From the NCBI GenBank assembly GCA_002633025.1, contig NMRB01000539.1, positions 270,777 through 334,776 of the forward strand: a stretch of DNA of 64,000 nt, given 5' to 3'. The notes below the pieces were generated by a model, which searched no databases, was not told the DNA's origin, and saw only the letters and a program-made list of their open reading frames with translations. The stretch is from Notospermus geniculatus (lineage: Eukaryota; Nemertea; Pilidiophora; Heteronemertea; Lineidae). Each line of letters begins with the position of its first letter. Positions within the stretch are counted from its first letter, which is position 1. Below are positions 52,701-64,000 of the stretch, one piece after another. A program made the translations under genes and the position numbers.

Positions 52701-55700
52701 CAATGGAATTCAAGGCATCAAGTTGACAGATTCATGCACCCCTCTGCATAGAAAAAGTTGAAGCCCCTGCCTATTACGTAAAGCCAAAATTCAGCCAGTG
52801 AGAGACATCTGGCGGCAACACATGAAGTGTATCTCTCAGTTACTTCATCGTTTACAGTATTCATTAATTTAAATTTTCATTTAATTTGTTTTATTTAATT
52901 TTTGAATTTTTTTTCTTCATCAAATCTGGTACTTACTTTACGTTGAAGCACATAGCGCAAATAACGTTGTAGACCAGAAGCGTTAACGACTGATTTGGAT
53001 CAAACGGTCCCATGGCCCCCTCTTCCTCAAATACCATCACCCCCTTCTCAAGGCTCGCATGGACCATGGTTTCGAGTCGTCCACCTGAGAGTAAGTTCCT
53101 AAAGAAAATGGTCTTGGGTTGATAAAGCTTCACTTAAAGGGCCACGGTATTGCCACTTTTTGTCAACAGCCGGCGCCACCGGCGGTGATTGCATCATTCT
53201 CCAATACCGCAGTTTTGTCTTTCACCTCCGTGTTGGAGAATGTATGATTGCAATGCGATACGTGGATACTCTAGGAACGAGAATTACTCTACACTTGCAT
53301 CTTGACCCGTGGCGAGCATATTTTGAGGGAATCTGTTTGTCCTTGAATATCCTGTGGTAGAGGGTCTGTTGCTTTATTAAAGGGCCTCTAGAGGCAGCTT
53401 GCTATTAGGCTACTAACAGTACTGCCACTACACAACAGGTGGCGCTAGTAACCATGAACTCATGTATTCTGGATCAAATGTTGACATTGATGAAATTTTA
53501 CTTTAAAAAATGATGCCAAGTTGTATCCACATGCCACCAATTCCGTGATAGTAACCATATCAATATGCACTAAAATGCTGTCTCTAGAGGCCCTTTAAGG
53601 AGTGTGTTTGGAGAGGGGTAGTTTCATGGCTAGGAATCCATTTGTTAATCGCTAACAGTCAAATCCATGAGGAGCAGTTTTGACTTTCTAGGCAGCAGCA
53701 TCACGTCTGGTTTATTACATCTCTTGTAGATGGCAGCACAGGTCACCACAATGCTGATTTTATCTCTTTTTCAGACAAATAATATAAAAATGAAGATATT
53801 CGATAACAACTTTTCATGATCAACTTAGTATTATTGAGACTAGCTTTCGACCCCTACTAGGTCTTCATCAGGTCTGATGTTCCATCAGACCTGATGAAGA
53901 CCTAGTAGGGGTCGAAAGCTAGTCTCAATAATACTAAGTTGATCATGAAAAAGGTGTTATCGAATTTCTTCATTTTTATATCATTGCTGATCAACACGGC
54001 ACCCATCAACACTCATACAAATAATCACTTCATTTAAAACCAAAATGCCGTAAGGGCACTCTCCTCCTATTATACTGTACACATAGGCCGCTCTTCGTGG
54101 AATTCAAGCCCTAACTAAGGAGGAGATTGGGCACAAAGTCCGGTCCACCGTGACTTTAGCCGTCGTTACACTACATTGAAATACCCGGGTTTTTTGACAC
54201 CCGGGTCAAGCCCGGCTGTGAAAAATCCCTCCTGAGGCCCGGTGCCTGTCAACACTACTGAAATTTTGTGACGGGGACCTAAATTAAACCATCCAAAAAC
54301 CGTTCGAGCTCGGAGGGGATTATTACACCGCGTTTTTAACAGGTGTGGACAGAAAAAACCCGGGTTGGACACGGGTTTTTTATGTAGTGTAACAAGGGCT
54401 TTTGTATAGTCATTACATGGTGGCCTTTAATGAATACGGCCTTTCTATCGGAGTATGCTTCCACTCGCTGTCTGTTGGTATCCAACCAAAAATACCTTAA
54501 AGCAGCACCGGCGACTTTCCTCATCTTCCTTACATCATTATCATAGGGAGAAAATATGATGTCTTTCTTCTCCGTCATGTAATCAACTGAAACGAAGTTG
54601 TCAAGAAATTTCATACATGTGTGAAAGGAATCCAAGTCGCCCAGGAACCAAAGTCCGGTCTTATTGCTCAGCGTGGGATTAAAATATATGGCTAGAGAGA
54701 CCATGACCGTTCGAATACAGCCTTACAATAGCGGGCTATTGTTTGGCGGACTTGCATTCCTAGGACGCTGATTCTTGTCACACCTGTACCTCTTTTACAA
54801 AAGTCTTCTAAACTTTTTTGTTGGTAATCCGTTTACGGAGGGGTGCATCCATTTTTAGTAGTCGTCACGCAGTGTCCGTAGTACGTCGTAGTCTGTTTTG
54901 TAACCGCTGGGCCTATTGACCTGAAACTTGGATGCCCCTAGGTCAGATGACACCACGTTTCGGCCCAATTCGATTCTTGGCTTGGCCACTAGGTGGCTAA
55001 AACTGAAAACACAATTGTCATCATCTGTTCTTCTACTGGTACATTCACCCACAGGTGAACACATGGTCCATGGACCATTTCATTTCGAAATAATCTCTAA
55101 GCCATAGGCCTAGTCTTTTCTAGAGTTTCAGATTGTAAAGTTCCACTTGAAAAAGACCCCGGTTGGGGTCGAAAATTTGTGAATTCTGGAGATTGACTTC
55201 TTGCTTATTACCATAGGCCTAGAAGCATAAAAAACAATGGATGCTCCCCTCCGTCAGACATATCTTGCTTTGTGTAGCCTTCTCTATTTACATGTAATTA
55301 TTTCGTGACTGTCCTAATTCTTTCAAAACTTACGCGAATGAAACTCCATTCTGTCCGAGGTGTCCGCAGCCTTCGCAACAAGCACCTCCATTGCCTCTTT
55401 GATCTCATTAACGACTATCAAATCACCAATTGCTGAAATAAAACACTGGACTAAGAGTAAGACTCATATTAAGGCCTGATTGGGTTTTACGAATGAATGC
55501 TGGTGTAGCTTGGAGACGTGGGCGGCATGTTGGTCGGGGACCTCATAGAAAAGAAGTTACGGTATATCTTACCACATTTAACTCTGATGATGCTTCCATA
55601 TTTCTGGCCCCAGTCAAAAAACTGCCGGAACAGCTTCTTTCCATGCTTGGAGCGCAACACCGCTGAAACATAAAGGGACAGTCCTTCATAAATCGGTACA

Positions 55701-57215
55701 AACTTGTGTTCTTGAATGTTTGTTTATTAAGGTTTGTGTAAAATGACTCGAAGTCTCGAATTTTTGACGCAAACAATCTGACTAACTGCACACTAAATTT
55801 GGAAAACAAGGGTCGGGGGCCCTAGGGAGCCGTCAAAAGGAGGTGCCCCGAGCCTTATTTTCTCCATTTAGTGCGTAGTTAGTCACTAGATTTTTTGCGT
55901 CAAAACTTCGAGATTTCGAGTCACTTTACATAACCCTTAAGACCGCCACCACCTCACAGGTGGCGGTCTTCATTGGTTTCACTGAATTTCTCTCTCTCTC
56001 CGTCCAATCTGTGGTTTCAGCAGGATAACTCAAAAAATACGCCATGTATCGCGACAACACTTTCAGGAATTGTAGATATGCATGTTACACAGAACCCTAT
56101 TGATTCTTGGGGTCATCCGCCAACAACAAAGTGTTAAATTTGGATGAAGTTTGTCTGTCGTTATCACTCAATTTTCAAGGGCGGTCTTCAAATTGACTGA
56201 CAAGTCAATTTCTAGTTTGGTACTGCGACTGCCCGCAGTGACGCGTTCTATTGTTGCAGGCGAGGAAAGATATGATCCCAAACGAATTTTAAAGAGGCTG
56301 CCGGACCCGATTCCAGCTTGTGAGGGTTCTTGGAAGAAAGGGGTACTTCAGCTGTCGGTGTAATAACAGTATACGACTAATTTGTTTTTGCGTCTTTCGT
56401 GTAGATTTCACCAGCCAAGTCATAACAGTCATGACATTTGGAGTTGCTCATGTAAAAATGCAAGCAGTCCTTGAGAAGGGGTGTGGGTCTACAAAATTCA
56501 CCCGTACTCACGTTTACGTATTACCTTTGTACCACTTGGCCATTAGGCCTCTTGGAGTATCTAGTTCAAGTTTCGTCTGAACTTTGAGTGAGCCATTTCA
56601 GGACAGAGATACACTACGTTCTGTCTCAAGTCGATAGTTGTTTATCACACGTTTTCTAATGACAGTACATCACAGTACATGATAACCTACTCTCAATCTA
56701 CCCCTGTCAGTATGGGTGGGTGTCTTTGCAAGGGCAAGTAAAAGACCCCACCCAAGTGAGGAACATGAGTAGCTTGTGATGGCCTGCTCCGTACTTACCA
56801 GGGCCAATAATGCTATACCGTCGGCCCTGATGGAAAAATGAAATTACAATACAATCATTCGGTCCAGTCATGGAGTTGCTACATGATGTACACGTATAAA
56901 CACCCCAATAGGGATCACAGCTACGATAGAGGGCAGCACACCCTACATAATTTATGCCTTTTGTGGGAGAAATTGATCAGGACCGGGATGTCAGTTTCAT
57001 TTCAATAGTTTTAACCACTAGTGACACCTATTGAGGCAGTGGGTCAGGGTCCCCATTGACAACTTACCAATTGAGGATCCAATGATGGGCCAGTTGAACG
57101 GACCAGGCGGGAGCTTGTATTTCTTCCTCCGGTAGAAAACCCAGGCGAGTAGAGCAATACCTACGAAGACCGCGAGGAATTTCGGGTCGACGAACGCATC
57201 CAGGTATCCCGTCAT
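49763..57215 (-). CDS. Cytochrome P450-b, CYP2-clan, ten exons, complete
   Basis: Exons: 57215-57068, 55662-55573, 55432-55334, 54586-54496, 53098-52937, 52398-52180 (end uncertain), 51753-51599, 50696-50592, 50438-50304, 50124-49763. Exon sizes match P450-a and the protein is closely similar, so this is a tandem duplicate. All signature motifs are intact: anchor plus PPGP, AGTETT, ECMR, and [12 protein letters not shown]. Exon 9 ends ATA A rather than ATA G, changing one residue to serine at the exon 9/10 border. No stop or frameshift was found in any exon, so it is probably functional. Introns carry different fold-backs from P450-a. Confidence 0.85.
50768..51025. mobile_element. CACTGTTAAAAAT fold-back
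   Basis: Inverted ends CACTGTTAAAAAT / ATTTTTAACAGTG, interior rich in CTGTAAAA and ACAGCA words. In intron 7 of P450-b only. Confidence 0.65.
52487..52640. repeat. Hammerhead-like hairpin pair in P450-b intron
   Basis: Plus copy: CTGAGGA 52586-52592, extra A, GACCCC-GGTT-GGGGTC, GAA, AATTT-GCG-AAATT, C at 52626. The inverted left copy is partly decayed. Confidence 0.7.
53377..53598. mobile_element. TTAAAGGGCCTCTAGAGGCAG fold-back
   Basis: 222 bp with good terminal arms. In intron 4 of P450-b. Confidence 0.65.
53782..53981. mobile_element. Near-perfect 200-bp palindrome with CTGATGA hairpin
   Basis: Arms of about 98 bp. The plus copy contains CTGATGA (53892-53898), an extra A, a GACC stem and GAAAG. 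The near-perfect arms imply recent origin. Confidence 0.7.
54165..54393. mobile_element. GTTACACTACAT fold-back
   Basis: Ends GTTACACTACAT and ATGTAGTGTAAC with CCCGGGT blocks inside. In intron 4 of P450-b. Confidence 0.6.
55728..55939. mobile_element. AAGGTTTGTGTAAAATGACTC fold-back
   Basis: 212-bp imperfect fold-back; a perfect hairpin GACCGCCACC...GGTGGCGGTC follows at 55941-55968. Just upstream of exon 2 of P450-b. Confidence 0.55.
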
Positions 57216-58200
57216 CGTTCTGAGAGAGTGTGCAGAATATGCGGTCAAAACAGGTTTAATCAAGTTATTTAAAGGACAGGAATCAGGTCAAGTATTCTGA
57301 TAAAAAACCTTGATCTGTCTATTCAAAGTTTTGAGTCGTGTGATATTTGGCCAATATATTTACCAAATTGTGACGTCACACTAAATTCACGGGTGCAACA
57401 CGAACGAATCACGCTCGGTCGTTGAGTTCGAACCCGGGAGACCTCTGTTGACAATGTTGTTAAACTACCCATTGATCAACCTCGCCCCATGGAGAGTATC
57501 TCTTTCCTGGGGTATCCACGTCTGCATTACATTGTAATCATACATTCTCCAACACAGGGTGAAAAGCAAAACTAAGGTATTGGAGAATGATGCAATTACC
57601 GCCGGTGGCGCTGCCTGTCGACAAAAAGTGGAAGACCGTGGCTCTTTAGGATTCCAGCCCCTTTCTATGAACGTGTAGGTCAAAACCCTTTCAGCATCAG
57701 AAAAGTTACATACGTTTACAGAAATCGGTGAATATCAAAATATACACCTCTGGAAACTAGTTGTGGTAAAGTTCAGATTTGGGGAGACAGAAAGGAGAAT
57801 GTGAAATGAAATGGTCAATGCACCATGTGCTCACCTGGGTGAATGTACGAGAAGAACGAATAACACGCTGCACCACCGTAAGTGCTCACCAGGTGAGCTA
57901 AAATGAGGTGAACTAAAATGAGGTGAGCTAAAATGAGGTGAACTAAAACGAGGTGAACTAAAATGAAGTAGACGGAGAGAAAGTTGCATCAGTCAGGAGG
58001 TATAGAATTTATTTCCTCGGAATAATCATTGTTACACTTTATTGAATTCTGATATACATGTACATGTACATGACTAAAATTCCTACTCTATTCAAGGATA
58101 AGGTGGTATTCAAACTTTTGTTTTTTCATTTAATTATTACCACATTACACAGTTGGATTATAAAATTATCAGCAATGTTTGTTGAAATGCCCTTTACAGT

Positions 58201-58332
58201 GGGGAGGTTTCGAAACTTTACGACAATGTTATTTTTCATACTACACATTAAACAGATTTTGCATTGCATTTTGGTACAAAAAGAAAGTTGTCGTTAACGT
58301 TTACGTTTATCGTTTGATTTCGAAACCTCCCC
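58201..58332. mobile_element. GGGAGG-type MITE, copy 6
   Basis: GGGGAGG...CCTCCCC with AGT on both sides, between P450-b and P450-c. Confidence 0.75.
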
Positions 58333-58544
58333 AGTAGCTCGGTTGAAGCGTACCGAGTTGGGCCTCATGTATTGCGTTATGATGATTGACATAAATGCCT
58401 ACCCAGTCCAACTATAACCTCTTCGGGCTCACGAAATATACGGGATCCTTAGACTAGACATGCAGCATACATGTAGGAAGAGGTTATTGGCGAGGACTCC
58501 CTGTATATCTGTGAGAATTCCACCCCGTCGAAATTCCCTTCAAT

Positions 58545-61500
58545 TCAATCGCTTCTCGGTCGCCTCTCGATGGTAACCTTATAAGGCTTAGGCAGAATCT
58601 CCCAGGTCAGGTCCCGGAGAGGATGGTCCCTCTTGTACCCCTTCGCAAACCGGAAACTAAACCTTTGGAAGAGGGCAGTATAGAATATGAATATCTCTGG
58701 CTTGGCGATGGTTTCCCCAATGCACACCCTCCTGCCGGCGCCAAAGGTTAACGAACTTCTAGGTTTTGGTCGCAGTTCACCGTTCTCGTCGAGGAAGTGG
58801 CCAGGGTCGAAGGCGTCGGGATTTTTCCACTCCTTAGGGTCCCTGTGAACGGCGTAATGATTTACGATGACGATGTTGTCGGCTGGGATGTCGTATCCAC
58901 CTGAAACGACGCCGAGACATATATTAATTTCCATGTAAAAATCAGCCAATCAGATCCAACGTATCAAATTCGTCAACAGGGGGCACTAGCTACTTCCGTG
59001 TTCGTATGGTTGAATTTGTATTGATTATATTTTTCGTCAGGAAAGCTACAGCATTAGGGAGTTTTCGCAAATCTGACGAACAACGAAGTACGAAATACGA
59101 AATTGGACGTCATATCCATGACGTAATGTATTTCAGGAAACGGTTGGTACCACAAATATCGCCTGCTGCAAGAGCGTCTTTTAGCGTATGACGTTAGAAC
59201 GACAGAGGTACGGTGTATATTAAACTTTGAAATTTATCTTTCGTTTCCACTTCGTTGATACGAATTGGAAATTTCAAAATTCAAGATGCGCCATAACTCT
59301 TTCGATCTTACATGACATGCTAAAAGACGCACTGGCAGGAGGGACATTTGTGGTACCAAACATTTCCTGAAATACATTACGTCATGGATCTGACGTCCAA
59401 TTTCGTATTTCGTACTTCGTTTTTCGTCAGATTTGCGAAAACTCCCTAATATTGGCCCTGTAAGTGTAAAGTACGGAAGAGGCCATCTCAAGCTACTCAT
59501 GTTCCTCACTTGGATGGGGTCTTTTACTTGCCCTTGCAAAGGTACAAGGTACATGTACAAGGCACCACGGCTTACTGTCCCATGCGACGGACTGAAGAGC
59601 CAGGGACGATTAATCCCGTTTTCAGTGAGGTCCGTGTGCCAGTGTGACATTACAATAGATTGACGGAATAAGCGGCGACTTGACAATGGGCGAGACATAC
59701 AGACAAAACAGCGAGTCTGTTTTCCAGTGTGTTCCGAACAATGGGAATCACACAGAAAAATGGACACACTGAAAATCGTTACACCTCGTTTCGAACTGGG
59801 ACCTGCCCCGTGGTAGACCCTATTTGTAACTTTCCAAGGAGAACTTAGCTTGTATCCAAATCTTACCTATTTTGGTATCTCTTGAAGTCTTATGTGGCAC
59901 ACCGAGGGGAACATTTGGGAGCAACCTCATGCACTCATGCATCACGGCCTCGCAGTACGGCATTCTTGGCTTGTCTTCAGTCCCAGGAAATCGAGATCGA
60001 CCTGGAGAAAAAAAATCGGTCTTGTTTTGAACTGCACTTACGTTATTCCCCAAATAACCTGCCAATAAAGCCCGCTGCATACACGCCAGGATTTTTGTTC
60101 CTGCTAGCAATTTCACTGCAATACTTACACAGGGTTGAAAAAACGGGCAAGCATACATTTTGACTTTAAAGCCTCACTGTATTGAATTCAGAAAGTGCTT
60201 ACGTCCTCCGACGTTAGTGTTGTGTAAAATGTACTATGCTCTATCTGAATACATTAGGGCTCTGCCTGCAGTTTTTTCAATGTGTGCTGAAAACTAAGGC
60301 TTGATTCGTTGAAGTACGTATCAGGCAAGTATTTTGGGGACCTTCACGAGGCTATGAGACTTATACCTGCACTCTCGTAACACTTTGAAAATATCGTAAA
60401 ATTCAATACAGTGAGGCTTTAACATAAATTTCATCAAAAATAGATATCTATTTTTGATGTCATTCATTCTTCTGGGACATTTACACCAGGTGAGCACATT
60501 TCATTATTTTTTTCGCTCGCGTCTGAGGTGAACTTTTTTTATTTTTCCACCCTTCATATGTGACCCTCCACCATAAAACCAGTCATCAGTCACTCTGAGT
60601 CTGAGATTGGCAAGTTGGGACCAACTTACTTGTCAATTTCAGTATTGTCTGTCTATGTGAAGTCTGAGTGATTCTATTTCTTTCTTTATCTCCTGGTGTC
60701 ATGTCAGTACGTTTACGCTCATTTTCCGTGCGGAGGGTCACATACGTTCTACAGAAGGAACAGCTTTATGTCCTGGGACCGTCACTCATCCTAACTCTGT
60801 CGTAAAAGGCAAACTTGTCTTACCTACAACCTCGTCAATTTCTTCTTGTACCTTGGCTTGGACGTCGGGATGTCCAGCGAGTAGGAAGACAATGTTGAGC
60901 AAAGTTCCCGCAGTGGTGTCTGTCCCAGCTTCAATAGTATAGATGCAAGGTACAAAGGGTTGTTACAAGTTCGACATAACTCTGAAACTACTGATTCGAT
61001 TAGCTTGAAATTTGCACACATGATGCTTTGTACTGAATGATTAACAACTATGATGACACCAAAACAATGGCATTGCTCTTTGCTAATTAGGGAGACGATG
61101 CCAGATTTTGCAAGGGTTTGCAGTGGCACCCTTACCAAGGAAAACATCTTTGACCATTTGTTTGTATTGTGTCTTATCAAGCACCACTCTCTGTCCAGAC
61201 TTGGCCTCCTCTTCTGCTGTCTCGTGTTCCACCTTCAGCATTTCATCGATGAAATCTTTGACATCATCTGCAATGATTGAATTGACGTTCCTATAGACCT
61301 TTCCAACGAAGATGGTGACCTGCTACATGTACTACTAGTTCTCCCACATGACGTCGTGGCCATTCATTGTCCAAGCATGATGTAATACTACCAAACGCAT
61401 CCTCTCGGACAATTATTTTACCTAAACTTTTGTGCCCATTGGCGAGACCTGTTCGACCGCCATCTTTGTTGGAAAGGTCTACTATTAAGTACTTTTGGTT

Positions 61501-62909
61501 TTGACTGGTGGTGTTGTCAAAATGTTTGTGGAGGATTTTCCTGAGCTAAAAAAAGAAATGACGTAGTCGTAGGCCTATACCTGGTCAGACAATTATTTTA
61601 CCTAAAACTTTTTGTGCCCATGGCCCCCTTGACCAGCTTTGCGTGCCAGTGGCCATTGAATGGTATTAGCTTCTGATATCATATGGCGAGACCTGTTAGA
61701 CCGCCGTCTTTTTTGGAAAGGTCTATTGTTAATTACGTTTGGGAGGTATTACAGAGTTTTCGCAAAGCCCCCGAAACACCAACGCGAACGCCAAACCCAT
61801 TGTTCAATGCCACGAAGAGAGCACCGAGCAAAAGGATAGATGTACGCGTTTGCGTTTCGGGGGCTTTGCGAAAACTCCCTATTGTTGTCAAACTTTGTGG
61901 AGAATATTCCGGAGCTAAAAGAAATGACGTCGACCTACCTGGGTCAAACCTCTCCGTATGCTCCCGAACCTGCTGCGTGATGTAGGCGTCCTCTACGTCG
62001 ATAGATTTCAGGAATTTTTTAAAGCTTGGAGTATAAGGCAAATACCTCGCTAGGGGGAACACATCCACCAGGATTGAACCGGATGAAAACGTCTCAGAGG
62101 CATATTCCATGGCCTTATAAATCTTTTGGAATTGTTCGTCATCCAACTTGAAACTACAAAAAAGCGAACCATGTAATAAATATTCAACTAAACGATTGAA
62201 TTTTACGGTATTTTCAAAGTGTGATAAATAAAAAGTCAATTTCCAGAATGTTTGTGAATTTTCGACCCCAACCGAGGTCTTCTTCAGGAAGAAGAAGACC
62301 TCAGACCTCGGTTGGCGTCGAAAATTCGCAAACATTCTGGAAATTGACTTCCGCCTGAAGAAGACCTCGGTTGGGGTCGAAAATTCGCAAACATTCTGGA
62401 AATTGACTTTTTATTTATCATATATTGTGTGTCAATTTTTGTGCTTGCCTTCTCTTTGGTATTTTCAAAGTGTAAAGAGAATGCAGGTGGAAGTCTTATA
62501 GCCTTGTGAAGGTCCCCAAAATGCTTGCCTGATATATACGTACTTCAAAGAATCAAGGCCTAGTTTTCAGCACACATTGAAAAAACTGCAGGCAGAGCTC
62601 TAATGTACTAGTATTCAGATAGAGCATAGGACATTTTACACTGCACTAACGTCGGCGAACGGAAGCACTTTCTGAATTGAACATATGTTGTGCCTTATGT
62701 GATACCGTACTTAGTTTACGTAACCGCGTACATGTACATGTACTTACTTAACGTTGAAGCACATAGCGCAAATAACGTTGTAAACCAGAAGCATAAGCAT
62801 TTGCTTTGGATCAAACGGTCCCTTGGCCCCCTGTTCTTCGAACATCAGCACCCCCTTCTCAAGGCTCGCATGGACCATGGTTTCGAGTCGTCCACCTGAG
62901 AGTAAGTTC
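58545..62909 (-). CDS. Cytochrome P450-c, CYP2-clan, exons 5-10 (5' part outside window)
   Basis: Exons: 62909-62748, 62153-61929 (end uncertain), 61290-61136, 60928-60824, 60001-59867, 58900-58545. This copy is the most diverged: the I-helix reads AGTDTTAGTLL, the pre-heme segment lacks one alanine (FDPGHF), and the heme loop is [12 protein letters not shown]. The ExxR motif (ECMR) and heme cysteine are kept. Exon 6 has a 6-bp in-frame insertion just before its end. The acceptor of exon 7 abuts a fold-back element end (TAG instead of the AAG of the other copies). Exons 1-4 must lie beyond 64000. Confidence 0.8.
59056..59450. mobile_element. AGGGAGTTTTCGCAAATCTG fold-back
   Basis: Arms share GAAGTACGAAATACG and CATGACGTAATGTATTTCAG with 6931-7474 and 21527-21924. 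Flanks TTA/TAA suit a 3-bp duplication. Confidence 0.7.
60202..60432 (-). repeat. Dispersed repeat with ACTGCAGGCAG and CTTCGTGAAGGTCC
   Basis: Inverted relative of 62455-62670 and of 11085-11445/25570-25850. The 62455 copy lacks the nested AGGGAGTTTTCGC MITE. A 28-bp perfect palindrome (core AGATATCT) follows at 60433-60461. Confidence 0.6.
61293..61486. mobile_element. TAGACCTTTCCAAC fold-back abutting P450-c exon 7
   Basis: Inverted ends with CCATCTTTGTTGG. Its left end lies directly against the acceptor of exon 7. Part of the right arm recurs at about 61680-61735, and a stretch near 61550-61600 resembles the end of exon 6, pointing to local duplication. Confidence 0.6.
62221..62420. repeat. 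Hammerhead-like hairpins (CTGAAGA type), three copies
   Basis: One minus and two plus copies; the last has CTGAAGA 62355-62361, extra A, GACCTC/GGGGTC stem, GAAA. In intron 5 of P450-c. Confidence 0.65.
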
Positions 62910-64000
62910 CTACAAGTAGATGGCCTTGGGTTAAAGTTTCATCTAATCAGTTGATTTGAGGGGAGGGATTAGTAGCAAGTACAAGCAATAAAATACTGCG
63001 CATGAATAGCATGTGCGGTCCATCCATGCACAATATTGCACAATACATGTATAGGGCCCAAAATGGGTGTCATGTGGTTCTGGGATAATGGATGGAAGAA
63101 AGATTGGCAATATTATTGCCCATTTTAATCCTCATATAATTGTGCAATAATATTGCACGTGGATAGGCCGCTTTACCCGGTCACTACGGGAAATTGTCGA
63201 CCACGCAAGTTATTGAAGAAAGCGAAGTTATCAGAAGGTTTGTGAGGGTTAATACACAGCCCCTGCCACTCCGTAAAGCGGCCTAATCTGTAGCCCTATT
63301 TGGTGTGTTACTAGGTCTAGTTCGATTTCCATCAACATGGATATCCAATGACAGTTAATTTGGAGCTGCCGTGCTGATTATGAATTTGAGTGTATATGGA
63401 ACAAAATAATAACACCTTCTTTAATCAACTTGTAAACTATCATGATTGATGAGGAAATTTTTGACCTACATCCTTCATCAATCATGGCATTTCGAGTTGA
63501 TTATAAATGAGTCTGCCCACTTATTTTTCCTTATATAGATATCTAATGATTTGCGTGTTGGGTGAGTGTTCCTGTGGTCGCCGAATAAGACCAACTACTT
63601 TAAACTCCCACTAAAGGCGCTGCTCCACATGACAGTTTTCTGTCGAAAGTTTGCTGTCAGATAGTAACTGTCCAAAGACTATCCCGTGGAAGTTGTTCAG
63701 CTAGTGACTGTATGACAGTAATTATTGCTGTCTGACAGCAAGAATTGACTATCCGACAGCAAACTTTCGATAGAAAACTGTCACGTGGAGCAGCGCCTTT
63801 TCCTGTCCCATTCCTGAACTCGGAAAAATGACCAAATCCTAAGTTGAAGACATCGCACGCTGTCATTCTTTGCCAGGCTCGGGAGTGGGCAAGTAAGTGG
63901 ACAGGACATTACTGTTTCTGACCATACCCCCACCCCATTATCTTCAACTTAGGATTTAGTCATTTTTTCCGAGTTCAGGAATTGGACATAGGTAAGTGGG
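62910..64000 (-). other. Intron 4 of P450-c (partial), repeats only
   Basis: No exon 4 is present. It holds the fold-back 63015-63171, a smaller one near 63421-63506, and a MITE (63613-63800, AAAGGCGCTGCTCCAC ends) inserted in the CTCTAAACTCCCACT-type element that runs off the edge. Confidence 0.55.

Overview
This is eukaryotic genomic DNA: every convincing gene is split into short exons with GT-AG borders, introns are packed with fold-back (inverted-repeat) transposons, and there is one assembly gap (30 N at 12358-12387). Tandem PAN/apple and fibronectin III exons, a CYP2-clan P450 cluster, many short miniature inverted-repeat elements (MITEs) and frequent ACATGTA/AGGCCTA words suggest an invertebrate deuterostome, most likely a lancelet (Branchiostoma-like). 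Echinoderm or hemichordate is not excluded; this is inference from style, not a match.

Region 1 (about 1.2-37.8 kb, + strand) is one large extracellular-protein gene, or a tight tandem of such genes, with neither end inside the window for certain. I find 22 exons encoding 20 PAN/apple domains (six-cysteine pattern) followed by 7 exons encoding 6 fibronectin III domains. All exon borders between domains are phase 1, so any domain can be added or removed without breaking frame. The first 18 PAN domains are two copies of a nine-domain cassette created by a direct tandem duplication (unit 1 1175-15879, unit 2 15880-27380). The exons differ by only a few residues, but the introns have since collected different insertions. 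Comparing the units therefore gives filled and empty sites for about a dozen mobile elements, including a decayed Sleeping Beauty-type Tc1 element.

Region 2 (about 37.8-40.6 kb) is sparse: fold-back repeats, a GT microsatellite and one possible terminal exon.

Region 3 (40.7-64 kb, - strand) holds three tandem cytochrome P450 genes with the same ten-exon plan. P450-a and P450-b are complete (about 521 aa, membrane anchor, AGTETT, ExxR and FxxGxxxCxG motifs). P450-c has exons 5-10 here and runs off the right edge. The P450 genes are convergent with the PAN/FN3 gene.

Throughout, non-coding space is dominated by fold-back families: GGGAGG-type MITEs with 3-bp target duplications, PIF/Harbinger-like GGGCCGTATT elements, a possible Mutator-like element with a 9-bp duplication, two fold-backs filled with arrays of short palindromes, and an abundant hairpin family whose conserved core resembles a hammerhead ribozyme.
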